From Pardosa pseudoannulata (taxonomy: Eukaryota; Arthropoda; Arachnida; Araneae; Lycosidae), in assembly GCA_032207245.1 (NCBI GenBank), contig CM063502.1, forward strand, positions 136,505,998 to 136,569,997: DNA of 64,000 bases. The letters are read 5' to 3'. Position 1 is the first letter of the stretch, and each line of letters opens with the position of its first letter. Positions 13,946 through 26,647 of this stretch are shown in pieces. The notes beneath the pieces are model-generated. The model did not search any database. It was not told the origin of the DNA and saw only the letters and a list, made by a program, of their open reading frames with translations. A program made the position numbers and the translations under genes.

Positions 13946-14957
13946 CTTAAAAGTGAAACAATAGAATACGATTGAAAATATTACGGCCTGTGTTTCTCCG
14001 ACTGTAAAGATCATCCCGGTGAATTTCTTCATGGTTACCTTCCTTTATCTCTATACGATAATCAACGTGTAAAAGATCTATTTAAAAATATTCGACTAAT
14101 TGTGCAGATATGATTACTAAATGTTTTTTATGTATTTGGTCTTATTACTTATTGAACATATTTTATAGTTCCAAAATCGTGGAAGCTTTGAGCTAAAAAA
14201 ACGTAATAATGGGGTGTATAATAACGAGGTATAATTTTAAGGATTCCTTGAAAAAAGTTTAAATGGTTTTTTTTTTAATTGTTATTCTCTTTTTGCTATT
14301 TGCAGTGTATATTTTGAATATTTTTATATTTTCTTGTAAGTTTATTTTTTTTATAAAAGTACAGAGAAAATACTGAACACTTAACATTGAGTATGATTTA
14401 TCCAGATAAGTTGCGAGATAGTTTTTATCTTCTAAGTCATTTTCAGCTGTATTAGAAGATTAATTCTATAAATCTTCTAAATGTTCTCATCTAGTTCAAT
14501 AAACTTTATTAAAGATAAAATAAAACCTTTCTTGGAAGTCTTTATGAAGCATAGTGGGGACTAATCCAGGATCAAGGGAGATTAGAACTTTATGCTTTCT
14601 TATTTAGGTAACCTAAAGTTCATACTACTCGGGCTAGTGTCTCGTAGTTTACTTTTTTTCAAGTGTTTTCCTTATAATACACCATAGTATTAACTTCCTT
14701 GGAGTTTTCACATAGTATCTTTCTCAGAAACGTTATCGGACATAAAGTGAATTCCTTTATGGAAGTTTTTTTATTGAAACATTTCATCTTCTTGCTATGA
14801 AGAAATTCCAGTAGTTTCTAAAATACACACTGGATATAAAAACGATGACACTTACAAAGATATTACATCAGTCATTCAAACTTTTACACATATTAACATT
14901 TTAACGTGATGTACAGAGTTAGTAGTGAAGATATTGTTTAGTATGAGAACTTCCTTT
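13946..14957. other. A+T-rich DNA, nothing recognised
   Basis: No ORF, terminal repeats, SINE boxes or splice pairs that I can support. Confidence 0.6.
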
Positions 14958-14981
14958 TCATGTATATATATATGTAAATAA

Positions 14982-15022
<41 letters not shown>

Positions 15023-15048
15023 AATATATATTATGTATATATATTTAG

Positions 15049-15112
<64 letters not shown>

Positions 15113-15171
15113 AATATATATATATATATGTATATATAAATATATGTATATATATATATATAGTATATATT

Positions 15172-15210
<39 letters not shown>

Positions 15211-15262
15211 TATATTTATTTGTTTATATATATATATATTTTATAAATATTATATTTTTATA
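14958..15262. repeat. (TA)n microsatellite, interrupted
   Basis: A run of TA dinucleotides broken by occasional TTTA, GTA and AATA variants. The 94-codon frame through it is only alternating Tyr and Ile and is not a gene. Confidence 0.95.
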
Positions 15263-15440
15263 TAATATGTATATTGCAACGAATTCTCGTTACATTGAAT
15301 TCCTGATACAGACATAACTAAAAACGTGAGAAAAACTAGCCTAACGTAGAAGAATAGCAAACGTGCCTATTGTGGACACTTGAACTGAGCTCTTCTTTAC
15401 CAAGTGAAAAGTTGTTTCGCGCAGAATGGGATGCAATAAT

Positions 15441-15942
15441 TGTTGACACTCAATCATCCTTGAGAAATTCATTAGGATGCTTCAATGTTGCTTCAATGGC
15501 GTAAGAAAATTCACACAGTAATTCTACATTGTAAGCAACTACTTTTATCTTACTCCAAAGGTTGTCCAAGACAACGCAGATTGCTCGCTATTACTGCAAG
15601 TCCCTGGCATGGCTCGAGAGAAATGCCTACAACACGTTATCAACCATCTGTCCGATCAGCTGAGATGGACATTCTGCAGACGACTATATAAGAAGAGCAG
15701 AGTTCGACAAATTTTTGACCGATTGAGTCGGCTGTGAACTCATCGGCCGAAAACGTCGAAGCGACTGAGAGAGTCCTTTTTTTTTTTCTTAGGAAGCTGA
15801 CCTGCATCGATCATATATTTTCATTGTAGATATTCATCTTTCATCTGTATTTAGCATAATTCAATATTGTGTTTCTTATAAATATCATAGTCTGATAGCC
15901 TCCGCAATCATTTCGGGTTCACTTGAGCCCCAGTACGCTACA
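15441..15942 (+). mobile_element. Putative solo LTR (~500 bp)
   Basis: The segment begins TGTTGACACTC and ends GTACGCTACA, so it has the TGT...ACA ends usual for retroviral-type LTRs. It is much richer in G+C than the flanks. A TATA-like ACTATATAAG lies at about 15683-15692, followed by a G+C-rich stretch, as in an LTR U3-R boundary. No polypurine tract, primer binding site or gag-pol frame is next to it, so if it is an LTR it is solo. The five bases on either side (ATAAT and AATAT) are not a clean target duplication, which weakens the call. Confidence 0.4.
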
Positions 15943-15974
15943 AATATAAATATATTTTATAATAATATTTTTTT

Positions 15975-15977
15975 ATA

Positions 15978-16024
<47 letters not shown>

Positions 16025-16074
16025 ACTAATATATAATATTATATATATTATATATATATATATATAATATAGTG
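15975..16074. repeat. (TA)n microsatellite, interrupted
   Basis: TA dinucleotide runs separated by AACTA and TTA variants, directly downstream of the putative LTR. Confidence 0.9.
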
Positions 16075-16234
16075 TGCATGTATGTGTTTACACTGATGAT
16101 GTATTCAAGTTATTTTCTACGATTTTTAGTGATCAGATATAATTGAAGTATATAACTGCAATAAGTTGTGTTTGCTCAATTTCTTCAAGTTTAAAGCCAA
16201 GGATGATGTTAAGTGTAATTAATTTACTCTTTCA

Positions 16235-16350
16235 GCCGGGTAGTTCAGTTGGCGAAGGAACCGATCTATTAACTGGAGGTTTCCCGGTTTGGAACTGGAT
16301 CCGGCCAAAGACCCACCGTGTTTGTTAATGGTTTGTTAATGGTGGGTCAC
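16235..16350 (+). mobile_element. tRNA-headed SINE-like element (family 2)
   Basis: Positions 16235-16306 fold like a tRNA. The 5' acceptor GCCGGGT pairs with ATCCGGC at the 3' end, with one G-T wobble. The A box TAGTTCAGTTGG fits the Pol III consensus fully. The T-arm CCGG-TTTGGAA-CTGG and the B box GGTTTGGAACT are degenerate. A non-tRNA body follows, containing the 11-base tandem duplication GTTTGTTAATG twice. The broken B box and the body argue for a tRNA-derived SINE rather than a tRNA gene. The 3' end and any target duplication could not be fixed. Confidence 0.5.
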
Positions 16351-18047
16351 CTAAAATATATTCGTTATCACAAGGTTTCAAAAGATACATCTGGGGGTGA
16401 CAGACCAAGACTGGGGGTCTTCCCCTTTGTTCCTACTTTTAAATTTCGAAGACCCACTTAAGCTGAGAGGTTCTTTCACCGTATTATGAAACAGATGCAT
16501 TTTTAGCCTTAATTCGTATGGCCTCTGGACCGCATGCTTTTTTTTATCCAAGTGTCATTGGCAGCAACAAAAAAAATGGTCCGACCATTTATTTTTTCCA
16601 GAATTTTACCCCAAAACAAATGTCAACAATTGCTTCAATATTAGTTTAAATCCAATAGATAAGTCATTAAAAACTTCTAGAAAGAACACACTGAAATTTG
16701 TTGTTTTACGTTCCCTATATTTATTTTTATATTTGAAAAAAATACTCAGAATTGTTGTAAATGTCCACTACTTTATCATACGTTTTGAGTCAGAATCCTG
16801 CTGTCACACAAATAATAAATTTAGAATATAGTAATATACCTTTACATGTGTTAAAAGGTATTTTATGTTTGTTTTATATAAGTAGTTTAATAAAATTAAG
16901 AAGTAATGTAAATCTATAATACAATAAAACTGTATAAGATTTCTCAAAAAAATATACTTAAGTATGAAAATTGCTTGATTTGTGCTGTTTATTTGAAAGA
17001 AATTGTATAATTTTGTAAACTTGTTCTGAATACATTGAAAAGTTTATCGGGTTTTCAGGAATTTGACCATTTTTATTATATCGCACAAACGTGTTATGCG
17101 AAAAATGTTAAATTAAAAAGATTTTTTAAATACTTAACACAAACATCAGCTACTGCAATTTGAAGAACCACATATGTATAGTGATATTTTTTTTTGTAAT
17201 ATTTTAGTTAGAAACGGTGCAATGATCTCAACAGAATTAATTGTCCGTAAACTTTTATCAATATCCTTTAGAGTTGTTTTCTCGGTGAAAATTCCAAAAG
17301 CATCCAATAAAGAACAAGCTTCAAATAAAAGAAAATCTTTGATCGATTGCTGCGTTATCTTACGTTAGCAAAGTAATTCCAAGAGGCAGATAAGAAAAAT
17401 TCTGAATTTCCCAGGACTCCGATATGAATAAAAAAAGTAACAAAACTTTATTATAGTGCTTGAAAATCAATGAATACCAGTGAACTGAATCAAATCGATT
17501 TCATTAAACTAATATAGAATGTTAAGCATGAGTTTCTCCCGGTCTTCAATTTTAACATTTGTTTTATGATCGTGCTTCTCGCACTAAGCAGCTGCAACCG
17601 TATATCGTGCAAATATTTCAATATTCGTAGTTATATTTGCTTTATTCACCCGAAGGAAAGCAAAAATAGCTTTATGTGTGATATGTATCGTCCTCCACAT
17701 CATTCCTTTGACAAAAGATATAAATACATTTTATAAAATTTGGCCTTACGTAAAAGCATCCAAGCAGAAATGATATTACAATTGTGAAGGTTACAATTTC
17801 TTTTGGATCAGGTAATATAAAGTGATTACCTCGCTCGTATGTTACTTAGGTGCATTGTTTCATGGAATGGAACTATTCTTTGGCGTACATATGCAGTTAT
17901 TACGTTTTTTGAAGCAAGCTCCTTTTCTTTTGTTTATGTCCGATATCATTTTATGTGTGTATATATGTGAGATTAAATTAAACAGTTTGATGATGTGAGT
18001 CTGATTTTGCCTATAAACTAAAATATATTTGTATCACAAAACATTTT
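16351..18047. other. No gene recognised
   Basis: A slightly G+C-richer part (16380-16520) may still belong to the SINE body, with GGGGGT and GGGGGTC phrases. After that the sequence is A+T-rich with no supported features. Confidence 0.5.
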
Positions 18048-18218
18048 GCCGAACGATAGCAAATGGTAGAGTGCTGCTCTTAGGTACCAGAGTTTGTGAG
18101 TTCGAATCCCGCTGATGGTATGTATTTTCGTAGTAATTCGGAATCGTCTATAAGCATTAGTCTCCGATGTCATTAGCCCTCGTTAAGAAAACAGTAGACC
18201 GTAGCTCTCCAAACCACT
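18048..18218 (+). mobile_element. tRNA-derived SINE, family 1, copy A
   Basis: Begins GCCGAACGATAG and carries a tRNA-like head with the A-box region ATGGTAGAGTGC and the B box AGTTCGAATCC at 18099-18109 (one change from the consensus). A body follows that ends in ...AGTAGACCGTAGCTCTCCAAACC. The same order of blocks is found at 53723-53905 on + and at 60896-61083 on -. The triplet in the anticodon position is TAG here and TCG in the 53.7-kb copy, so the copies are diverged. The tail is degraded and no target duplication is clear. It lies 34 bases before a Tc1 derivative. Confidence 0.8.
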
Positions 18219-18252
18219 CCAACTGCTCACAAACCGCTTTGCACATTAAATA

Positions 18253-18864
18253 TACACTCCAGAGCCAAAACATTTTGACCATCTGTCAATAACGATTTGG
18301 CCCACCTTTCGAGTGCGACACAACTTCAACCCGCCTTGGCATGGATGGCACAAGTCCTTGGTAGATGGCCGGAGACAGATTGTACCAGATGTTTAAGCAA
18401 CGGTTACGAAAATCTGAGATATTGCGAATTGGGGGTCTTTGAACTCTGAGCTACCGTCCCATGACATCCCAAAATGTGTTCTATTGGATTGAGATCCGGT
18501 GAGTTAGGCGGCCAGGACATTAACTGGAATTCAGCATCATGTTCTTGGAACTACTCCAACACAATTTTAGCCTTGTGACATGGGGTATAAGTACTAACAA
18601 CGGTAGATCGCGAACAACCCACGAGTCGTGCAGTTTCAGAAATATCTGTTTCGAGTCTTCGAGCCATTACAATCTGCTCTCTATCAAAATCGCTTAGATA
18701 ATCAGCCTTTCCCATGACACATAGAAGTAAGTGAAAGAAGGATTCTTCAGACTCTCCAGCAGCAGTTAAATACTACTTCCACCTGATCACGTGCCTTCCA
18801 TGTCATCCAGGCGAGTTCACTGCAAAATGTAGGGGTGGTCATAATGTTTTGGCTCTTGAGTGTC
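18253..18864 (-). mobile_element. Tc1-like deletion derivative, 612 bp
   Basis: Terminal inverted repeats begin at both ends with (G/T)ACACTC(A/C)AGAGCC and continue AAAACATT(A/T)TGACCA, with few mismatches over about 28 bases. The element is flanked by TA at 18251-18252 and 18865-18866, the target of Tc1/mariner elements. Inside, on the minus strand, lies a shortened transposase frame. The size is well under the usual 1.3-1.7 kb of a complete Tc1, so it is non-autonomous. Confidence 0.85.
18404..18715 (-). pseudogene. Tc1 transposase, internally deleted, one stop
   Basis: ATG at 18715 opens MGKADYLSDFDREQIV, a helix-turn-helix start of the Tc1 type, with a C-S-R-S-T-V-V recognition segment about residues 34-40. 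The frame then passes directly, without a shift, to a C-terminal segment with TPCHKAK and, beyond a TAG at 18551-18553 that stands where a Trp is expected, SWPPNSPDLNPIEH. The Tc1 family carries its third catalytic acid in that NPIEH block. The middle of the protein, with the first and second catalytic Asp residues, is missing. The frame ends with TAA at 18404-18406, followed by a decayed C terminus. Inferred: an internal deletion joined two in-frame halves, and the TAG is a later point change. It cannot make an active transposase. Confidence 0.8.
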
Positions 18865-18866
18865 TA

Positions 18867-20961
18867 AACAAAATGAAGAGTTAGTTGAAGGTTATATATT
18901 AACGAGATTAGTGCACTAACTTTTTCTAAAAATTATATTATCAAATAAACTAATGTTGCACAGATATTAAGTCGGCAATAGCAGGGTAGGATTATTATTC
19001 AAGGAATTTAAGTATCAGTATGCATAGCCATATACTTTTTTGTAGAGTGCTATTTATATATCATAGAATGTAACGTCAAAGAGTTTCTTGTAAAATTAAT
19101 TTCTTTCTTAAAACCTAAAGATATTTTTAATGATGGTAACCATTGAATTATTTCTTTTTAAAAGTTATCTCTTCACATACCGGTAATAAACACATCTTTG
19201 TGTCAACATTGTTTGCATTTAATCTTTTCAGAGGGGCTGGGACAGCATATGTCCCGCAGATGAATTAGTTCTTCAGAGAGCTCCTTTCAAAAGATTAAAC
19301 ATTAAATGCATTTTATATACCAAAATTAAAATTTTTTTTAAGTCTTCTCTTATCAAGCTTTCTATTCCGAGTGCAAAGCTGCTAAAATAACCTTAATTAT
19401 GAAACAGGGATGAATATTTTATATTCATAGTGCAGTCCTTTGCTTGTCCTTTTTAGTATCTGACATGGGAGATTTACTTTAGACTAACTGTGTGTTACTT
19501 CATTGTAGATATTGTCATTTATCTGAAAAGAGTATTTAAAAATCTTTAATTAATTTATATATTTTAAGAATTAAATTGTAGACAGCAGGAATCTGCACTT
19601 AATTCAAATTTAGGTACTCTTGGTGTTTTAAATCATAAATCCTTATTTGAAATTTTTTACCCTTATTATACGAATATCAATGCCTCTTCAATAAATTTAT
19701 ATGAAGTGATATAAAGGAAAATATTTATAAACTTAATTGTATTCTTTTGAAAAAGGAATACATCTTTTACAGTATATATGATTGAAATTATTCTATTTAG
19801 AAAACAATTCTTCGTTAAATGTCTATCATACGACAATTAATATAAAATATATCATAGTTTTCATATTTTTTTGATGCTCTGTTAATCTAAAACTAGAAGA
19901 AATAGAGAGAGATAAGGTAACATATGTATCCTTATGTTCCTTTAGCAGAACCCCAAAGAGCCGTTCTCGCTTCTTAAAGAACCAGTAATTGACGACATCG
20001 TGTAGGATATACACTGAAAATTTCATAAGCATGTTTTACTTAGCATGCAGAAATATTTTTAAGGTGTTTTATTTTCAGTTTATGGGGTAATCTAGCATTT
20101 TGTCGATTGATGGTTTTAAAACTGTGGAGGAAGTCGTTTGGAAAGAAAAACATAGGAGCCAAATACTATTGTCTTTAATAGAAAGAAGTAATATTGTTTG
20201 TTATTTTGAAAGCTTTGATATCAGTTGCTTAATGCATTTGATGCTTTTACCACTAAATGACTTACGGAAAGATCTGGAACACAAATACCCTACTTACGAT
20301 ATTTAGATTTTTTTCTAATTTCTAAGTGTGTCTGGGGTATTATATCAAAGCTATTGCCTTGTTTTGTAGGACTTGAGAAAGAAAATGAGGTATTTGGAGA
20401 AATAATTCATTTATAGCCCTTAAATTATTTTAATTTTTAAAAAACTGATTGGAATGCAATTTTATAGCGATCTTCAAAGACAAGATTGCTATTATAAAAC
20501 ACAATTTTTAATATAATATAGATGGTTAAAATGATGAAACCGTCATAATAATTCATTCAAATTTTGTTTTTATGGAAAAATGCAGTCTTTATTAGTTTAT
20601 ATAAAGACAATTTTTAAATAAAACTGGATACTTTACATTTAGAAAAATTCTGCGAAGCTAATGTTCCTAAATACAAGATTCCAATCATATTTAATAAGAT
20701 GTCTATCAAACAGTTTTATAAAAATATTTTGATAAATTCTTTAATTTGCTGACTTTAAACAATAAAATAAAAAACAAAATTATATTTAAAAGAGTCTATA
20801 AATTCGGAATATGGTCTAAGTTGTTAGGCATTAAGTTATATTTTAATATATATAAAAGCAACGGGTATATCAAATTTTATAATTACCATCAGTTGACTGG
20901 GTGTGAACACTTTGATCCATAATTTGCTACTTAGTTAATAGACGGAGACTATAAGTTTCAG
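18867..20961. other. No supported gene
   Basis: A+T-rich. Two short frames are noted without a call. An ATG-started frame on - covers 19826-20032. A + frame over about 20091-20306 has a protein-like, charged composition (a stretch reading EEVVWKEKHRSQILL) but no ATG; a TTTTATTTTCAG acceptor-like signal lies upstream near 20079, with a stop between it and the frame. I recognise neither. Confidence 0.45.
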
Positions 20962-21046
20962 ACGTCAGCGTTGGAGATATACTTGGCCATCATCCAAAGA
21001 ACTTCACGAGGGAAGAAACTATAAATATGGAAGTTTATCATAGGAG

Positions 21047-24000
21047 GTAATTAAAAACTGTTAGGTCAGTTCATCTGAAACATTTTCGAGTCATGATGTA
21101 GTATTATAATTAAGATTTTACCACGGTGCTCTACCGTAAGTAAAATTAGATCTAATTATAAGTGAGATTTTTAAATAAGTAAAATTCCTTTAATTACTAG
21201 AAAAAAGCTTCATTATTTGACAATTCTAATGATTAATTTATTTCCTATGCATTTCATTAACATTATATTAGAAATAACTGAAATTGATGACCCTGCAAAT
21301 CACTGGATAAATTTTCTCAAACCGTGGACCCACTACCAAACTCACTTCTAAGCTCAGTTATAATGATTTTATAGGTATTTTATAACAACGTTTTATGCAA
21401 TATTTAGCTTTTGTTTATTTTGGAATAGGTTAAATATTTCGTTTTTGTACGTCGTAAACATTAGGAATCACTTGTCTAATGGTGCAAATTTTGATATATT
21501 TGTCTACGCTCTTGTAAAGATGTTTTGGCTTCCGTGGACGACGCAGCATGCAGTTTGGGAATCCCTGTGTTCGAATATACATTTTGTATCGCAAATATGA
21601 ATTTCAAAGGCCATTTTCTATTGCTTTTATCATACCAAGTTAAACATCCTTGCATTTGTTTTACTTTGTATGTTTTCAATAAATGACCTTTTTTCCCAAG
21701 GTCTCGCTTAAAAATGTAAGGTAAATTTAATTGTGTTAAAACAGACGTTATTTTATTCACTGAAATGTTCTTCTCTCAGTAATTAAAGTTAAAAAAAAGT
21801 TAAACATTTTATTACAGTAAATGTTTTGCCGTAACCAAAACAAATTGTATATCCCGTTTGCCTTATGAAATATTTCACAAAAAATTCTTTTTGAGCAAAT
21901 TATATATATTATAACACTAATCCATTGTTTTATTAGTTTTATGCAAAAAATAATTTTGCATTTTCGCTAAATTCATTATCTCTTTTACAATTTAGTTTTC
22001 AATGTTTTAAAATAGAATATTGCAAATTTACGACGTCAAACTTTCAGAATATCTTTTAAAAACTAATTAACAGAGCTTAATACAAATAAGGCTCAAAAGC
22101 AACAAAATGTAATTGAGATTAATAGAGGAATTTCTCACAAAAAGGAAATGTACAAACTCTTGAAAATTTTCAGTTTCAAAGGAAATAAAAGAAAATATAT
22201 TTGCAGAAAAAAAAACGCTAAAAAGTTTTTGTATTACATCTCTTTTAGGGACAGATCGTTGGCTTTCAATTTTTAATTAATTTTGAGGTAAAAAATACTA
22301 GTTAAAAAACCCTGTATAAAAATTCTTAAAGAATTTTTGCCCTGATAAAGTATTTAAAATTCTAAATGAAAAGTGATACATTTTCTGCGAATAAGTTGTT
22401 TTATTTTAATATTTCTAAATTAAAATGCAGAATTTTTTTGTGGCACGCAACAGAAACTCTTTAATTAAGTTTTTCATTGTATGAGATTAAATTCTTTATT
22501 TATAGATATTAAGTAAAGTTTAAATAGAGAAAATGTATTAGAAACCTTCTTATTCGAAACGTAACAAATTATTTCAAGGAAAGTATTTGCAAATGTAATT
22601 ATTGCAAAGCTGACTTTTTTACTATGAAGAGTTCTGAATTATATTAAATATTTTGTTTTTGTGTTTCTATTGCATATTAATAATTGTAGTTAGCAAATTA
22701 AGTAAAGCAATGTAAAATAAATTTTCAGAGCTATTGTATTTTTCTTTTCACGAGTTAAATGCTGGGACATTTTTCTACATATATCTAATGGAATATTGAT
22801 AAAGAAATATCTCATTAACGCTTACTTATTTTGGAGCACTTAATAGAGTGTAGATTTTTCGTTTACAGGGAAGGATAATTTCTCTTTAGTTAAAGTAGAT
22901 GACGCTTGTAACCAATTCCTATATTTTTAGTATGTGCTGATGTACATAGTTTTGTGATTTAAAATCGATATTTGGTATCTTTCAAGCCTTGAACATGGAT
23001 TTTGTTTTGAACAGTTACACTAACAAAAAAAAACAGAATTATTAATCATATCTATTACAATATTCTATTTTAAATTAATGCCTTAAAAATATGATAGTAA
23101 AAAATACCTCCAGTCTGTCTGACATCCTATGAGATTTAAAATTGCACCTGCCCACAAATAATTATGATCTGTAATTTTAAATCTGATACAGTACTTGTTT
23201 CAATTTCCTATTTTTTTATTTACTCTCAGAAATTTATAAGCATTATCATATATTAATCAATGTCTCAATATAGGTAGCATAATTTTTAAGTGATTGCCAT
23301 CTTGAAATGTGACAGTTGCAGCTATTCTACTGATGATTTACTCATACCTTACTACCTAAACGTATTTATATTTAAATTTTTTTTACTTTATGGTTATGAA
23401 AAATTCTACTGAATGTGATATGAATGTTATTCCTTTTTGAATGGAAATGGTGTTGAACTGATCAAAATTCTTAATTAAAATGGAGTGTTTGCTTGAAAAC
23501 GTAAAGAGCTATGAACTGATAAGAAAATTTTTGTAGTACATTTAAAGATAATCGTATATTAGTGACGAAACATGAGTTAGTGACATGAAAGTAGAATAGC
23601 AATAAATTAAACTTTGTACAAGAATGTGAAGTTAAAGCGTTAGAACACATATACAAGCATCTGATTTTTTTAGCAGTTAAGTTCACACTATTCTCACATA
23701 AACACTATATTTTTATATACAGATAAGTGTATATATCAAAACTTATACACACATGTGATACTAAATTTTGGAAGCTTAAGTGGATTACTGGAAATTATAT
23801 AATTGGTTCTTTTGTGACACATGGGTCATAAAATGATTTTTATACAATGGCCTACGCCTGGTATGATCAATTGATTTTATTGAGATCAATCTCATGCAAA
23901 GTTTTCTCAACCATCATCGTTGCATTTGAAAAAAATATGTGTAACACCTTTATCATTATTTCTTATCGGACTGGAATTGAAGGAACTATAGATATCCCCT

Positions 24001-26647
24001 CATTACTACATGAATGGCTTAAGAATTAGGATTGTTCATGTATTCGAGCCACAATTCGGCAAAATCCCGTTTGAACTTCCTTGAAACGTTATGATATACA
24101 ACAGTTTGTTGGAACTAAAAAGATTAAAACTGTATACTCTTATTTTTCTTTTAACAAAAATAAAGACCTATGTAATGGTCTTATTTTCTGACGATAATAA
24201 ATTAGGGAAAACATGTGTTTCGAACCTTTATTCAGCTTTTCTTTTCCTTTGAGTATTATTTATAGTTACATATTTAATAGGTTATTTAAAATTTTTTAAA
24301 CATTCCTCATCAAAGATACTTGATTTTTATACATTGTAATCTGAGAAAAAGTTTGATTTTGACACTGATATTTTTTTCCAGAGATAATCACTTCAGACCT
24401 TTTTCCTTCAGTTTGAGTACATAATGGAATTTCCCCATTTTTCCTAAAAGCTTTACTGAGAAATACTAATTTGGTGTCTTCTCATTGTAAATGTATCTAT
24501 AATAATCTCTAAAGTAATTATGGAATTTTGAATTTCAGAGATTCATATAATTATTTATTTAAGGCATGAAGCAGTAAGTCTGTTTTTTTGTAATGGGTTA
24601 TTTTAATTTGTTTAATTTTCATCCAGTTTTAGATTGTTAGAAACTTTGTATTTTGTAAGCATCCTCATAAAATTTAGTTAAACATTTTTATGACAGAAAT
24701 TCCTATAAAAAACTGAATTAAAATCCTATAACAACTCAGAGATTTAAATTTTCTAGAAGTTTAAAATACCACCAAAGATTTGAATGCTATAGATACCGAA
24801 GATTAAAATACTATAAAGGAAGCTTGAATCATGTAAGTGAAAAACTATGTTTTCATTTATAAAATTTAACTTATGTTGACCCAGACTTTAAGTTTTTAAT
24901 TTAAATGATACATTGAACTAGATTATGCGTCAATGATGCATCTTTTTTTTGTAGAATTTTTATCTAAACAATAAACAAAAGGGTGAATAGATCAGATAAA
25001 GGATAAAATAAAACATAGCGAACTCTTCTTAGAGTTTTTCTTTTCATTTAATGCTAGTAAAGAAAAATGAAAGTTTTATATGCAATTATGTTCCAAATAA
25101 GCTGACAGAAGAAAGTCCATGAGTTTTCGAAAGAATGCAAGAAAAAAATTGGATACAATTCTTTTTATTGGCTAGGCAGCTTCCTACAAAAATTCGGCCG
25201 GAGTCAGATTATTAAGTGAAAACTAAATAGGTAAGAATGTAATACTGTAGGGTTTATAGAATCTAATACTTGTTTTTCAATGTATAATAATTATTCCTAA
25301 AAGTGTTTTAAAATGTTGTTAAAACATAATTTGAAACATTCACTTGCATGGTTCTGTTTAATTATAGCACCACACACAAAATTTTACAAAGAAAACAAGA
25401 CTGAAAATTTTATTATTTTATTCTGAAGTTTTATAAAACTATGATATAATCCTGAAAGAGTGTAATGTTCAGATATTTTCCATACAAGGAAGTGTATTCC
25501 TAATCGTAATTCTATAACAACTACATAAGTATTGTCTTTCAAAATCCCAGGTGTGTTTTACAGGATATTTAGATGTAGCATGTCTAAAATGAAAGTTTTA
25601 GATGTATGTAGATGAGTGTGCACTTAAAATAGTGGAGTGTTTAAAATTTTTAGATTCAAGAATAGCAGTTCGTTTAGGAAAAGTGCTTTCATAAAATAAA
25701 ATACGGTGTTATACAGTTCTTATTTCATTTACTTTAACATCAGTATAACGTGAATGAGAAAGGATTATTTTAAAGATTAAACGCGGAATGAATATCAAGA
25801 TTAGAGGTAATTTAATAAATTTTTATGATATAAAAAAATTCCCATTTTAAGTTTATGTTTGATCTCGAAATTTTATCTTTTACTTCAGTCTTAATAAGAT
25901 TACTTATATTTCATATTCATAGGAAATTAACAATGCACGAATTTATTTAGAAAGAGAGAAAGTATCTATTAATATATATACATAATTTAATTTTAGAGTA
26001 TAATCTATTTTATATCTTTACTGACGAATTAACATTTAACATTTAAACTATTAACTTATTCATTTAAACTGATACACATAAATTTAAACTGAATCATGAT
26101 TGTTATTCAGTTGATTTTCTTTACGAAAGGTTGGCATTAAACAGTGAATCTTTATAAAAATAGGATTTCAAATATAATGAGTAAGGGAAATTAATTTTTA
26201 TGAAGGTTTTCTATGTTATATGTTTTTAGATAACTCACGTCTTCATTAAAATCTCTTAAAATACTCTCTCTATACTTTATTCCTATTTTTCAAAAGTCAT
26301 TTAGCTACAACTTTCTTACATCAAACATATTTCGATGCAATAATGACCCGCCGATAAAAGGTAGAAGAAGTAATAAAGGAAAATGATATTTTCTTTTCTT
26401 TCTTCACCTTAAATAACTTTAAGACATACCCAAATTGAACAAGATTTATACGAGACACGTAAAAAAACCACTTTCCTTCTTTGTATATTACGTGTTTTCT
26501 AAACGGCATATGTTAGAAGTTATACTTTCAGGACGAAATGTAATTGCGATTTATATTTCTAAAAACCGAAGTTTATTGAAAATTTTCTAAAAAATTGTTA
26601 AACATTTCTGTGAACACATTTCAAGTCTAAAGGAATACGGGATTTTA
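21047..26647. other. A+T-rich DNA, no gene recognised
   Basis: The longest frame (21476-21760, minus, 94 codons) opens at GTG and resembles nothing I know. Elsewhere frames are short and A+T-driven. There are no terminal repeats, SINE boxes or tandem arrays apart from short poly(A) and poly(T) runs. Confidence 0.55.

Noticed and set aside
15033..15317. 94-codon ORF
   Set aside because: (TA)n microsatellite translation.
18048..18120. tRNA gene from the good B box
   Set aside because: The arms do not form a full cloverleaf and the block is repeated with the same body elsewhere; it is a SINE head. The same applies at 53723 and 61083.
25140..25236. Exon candidate between GGCTAGGCAG and TAG|GTAAGAATG
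   Set aside because: All three frames contain stops; at best untranslated.
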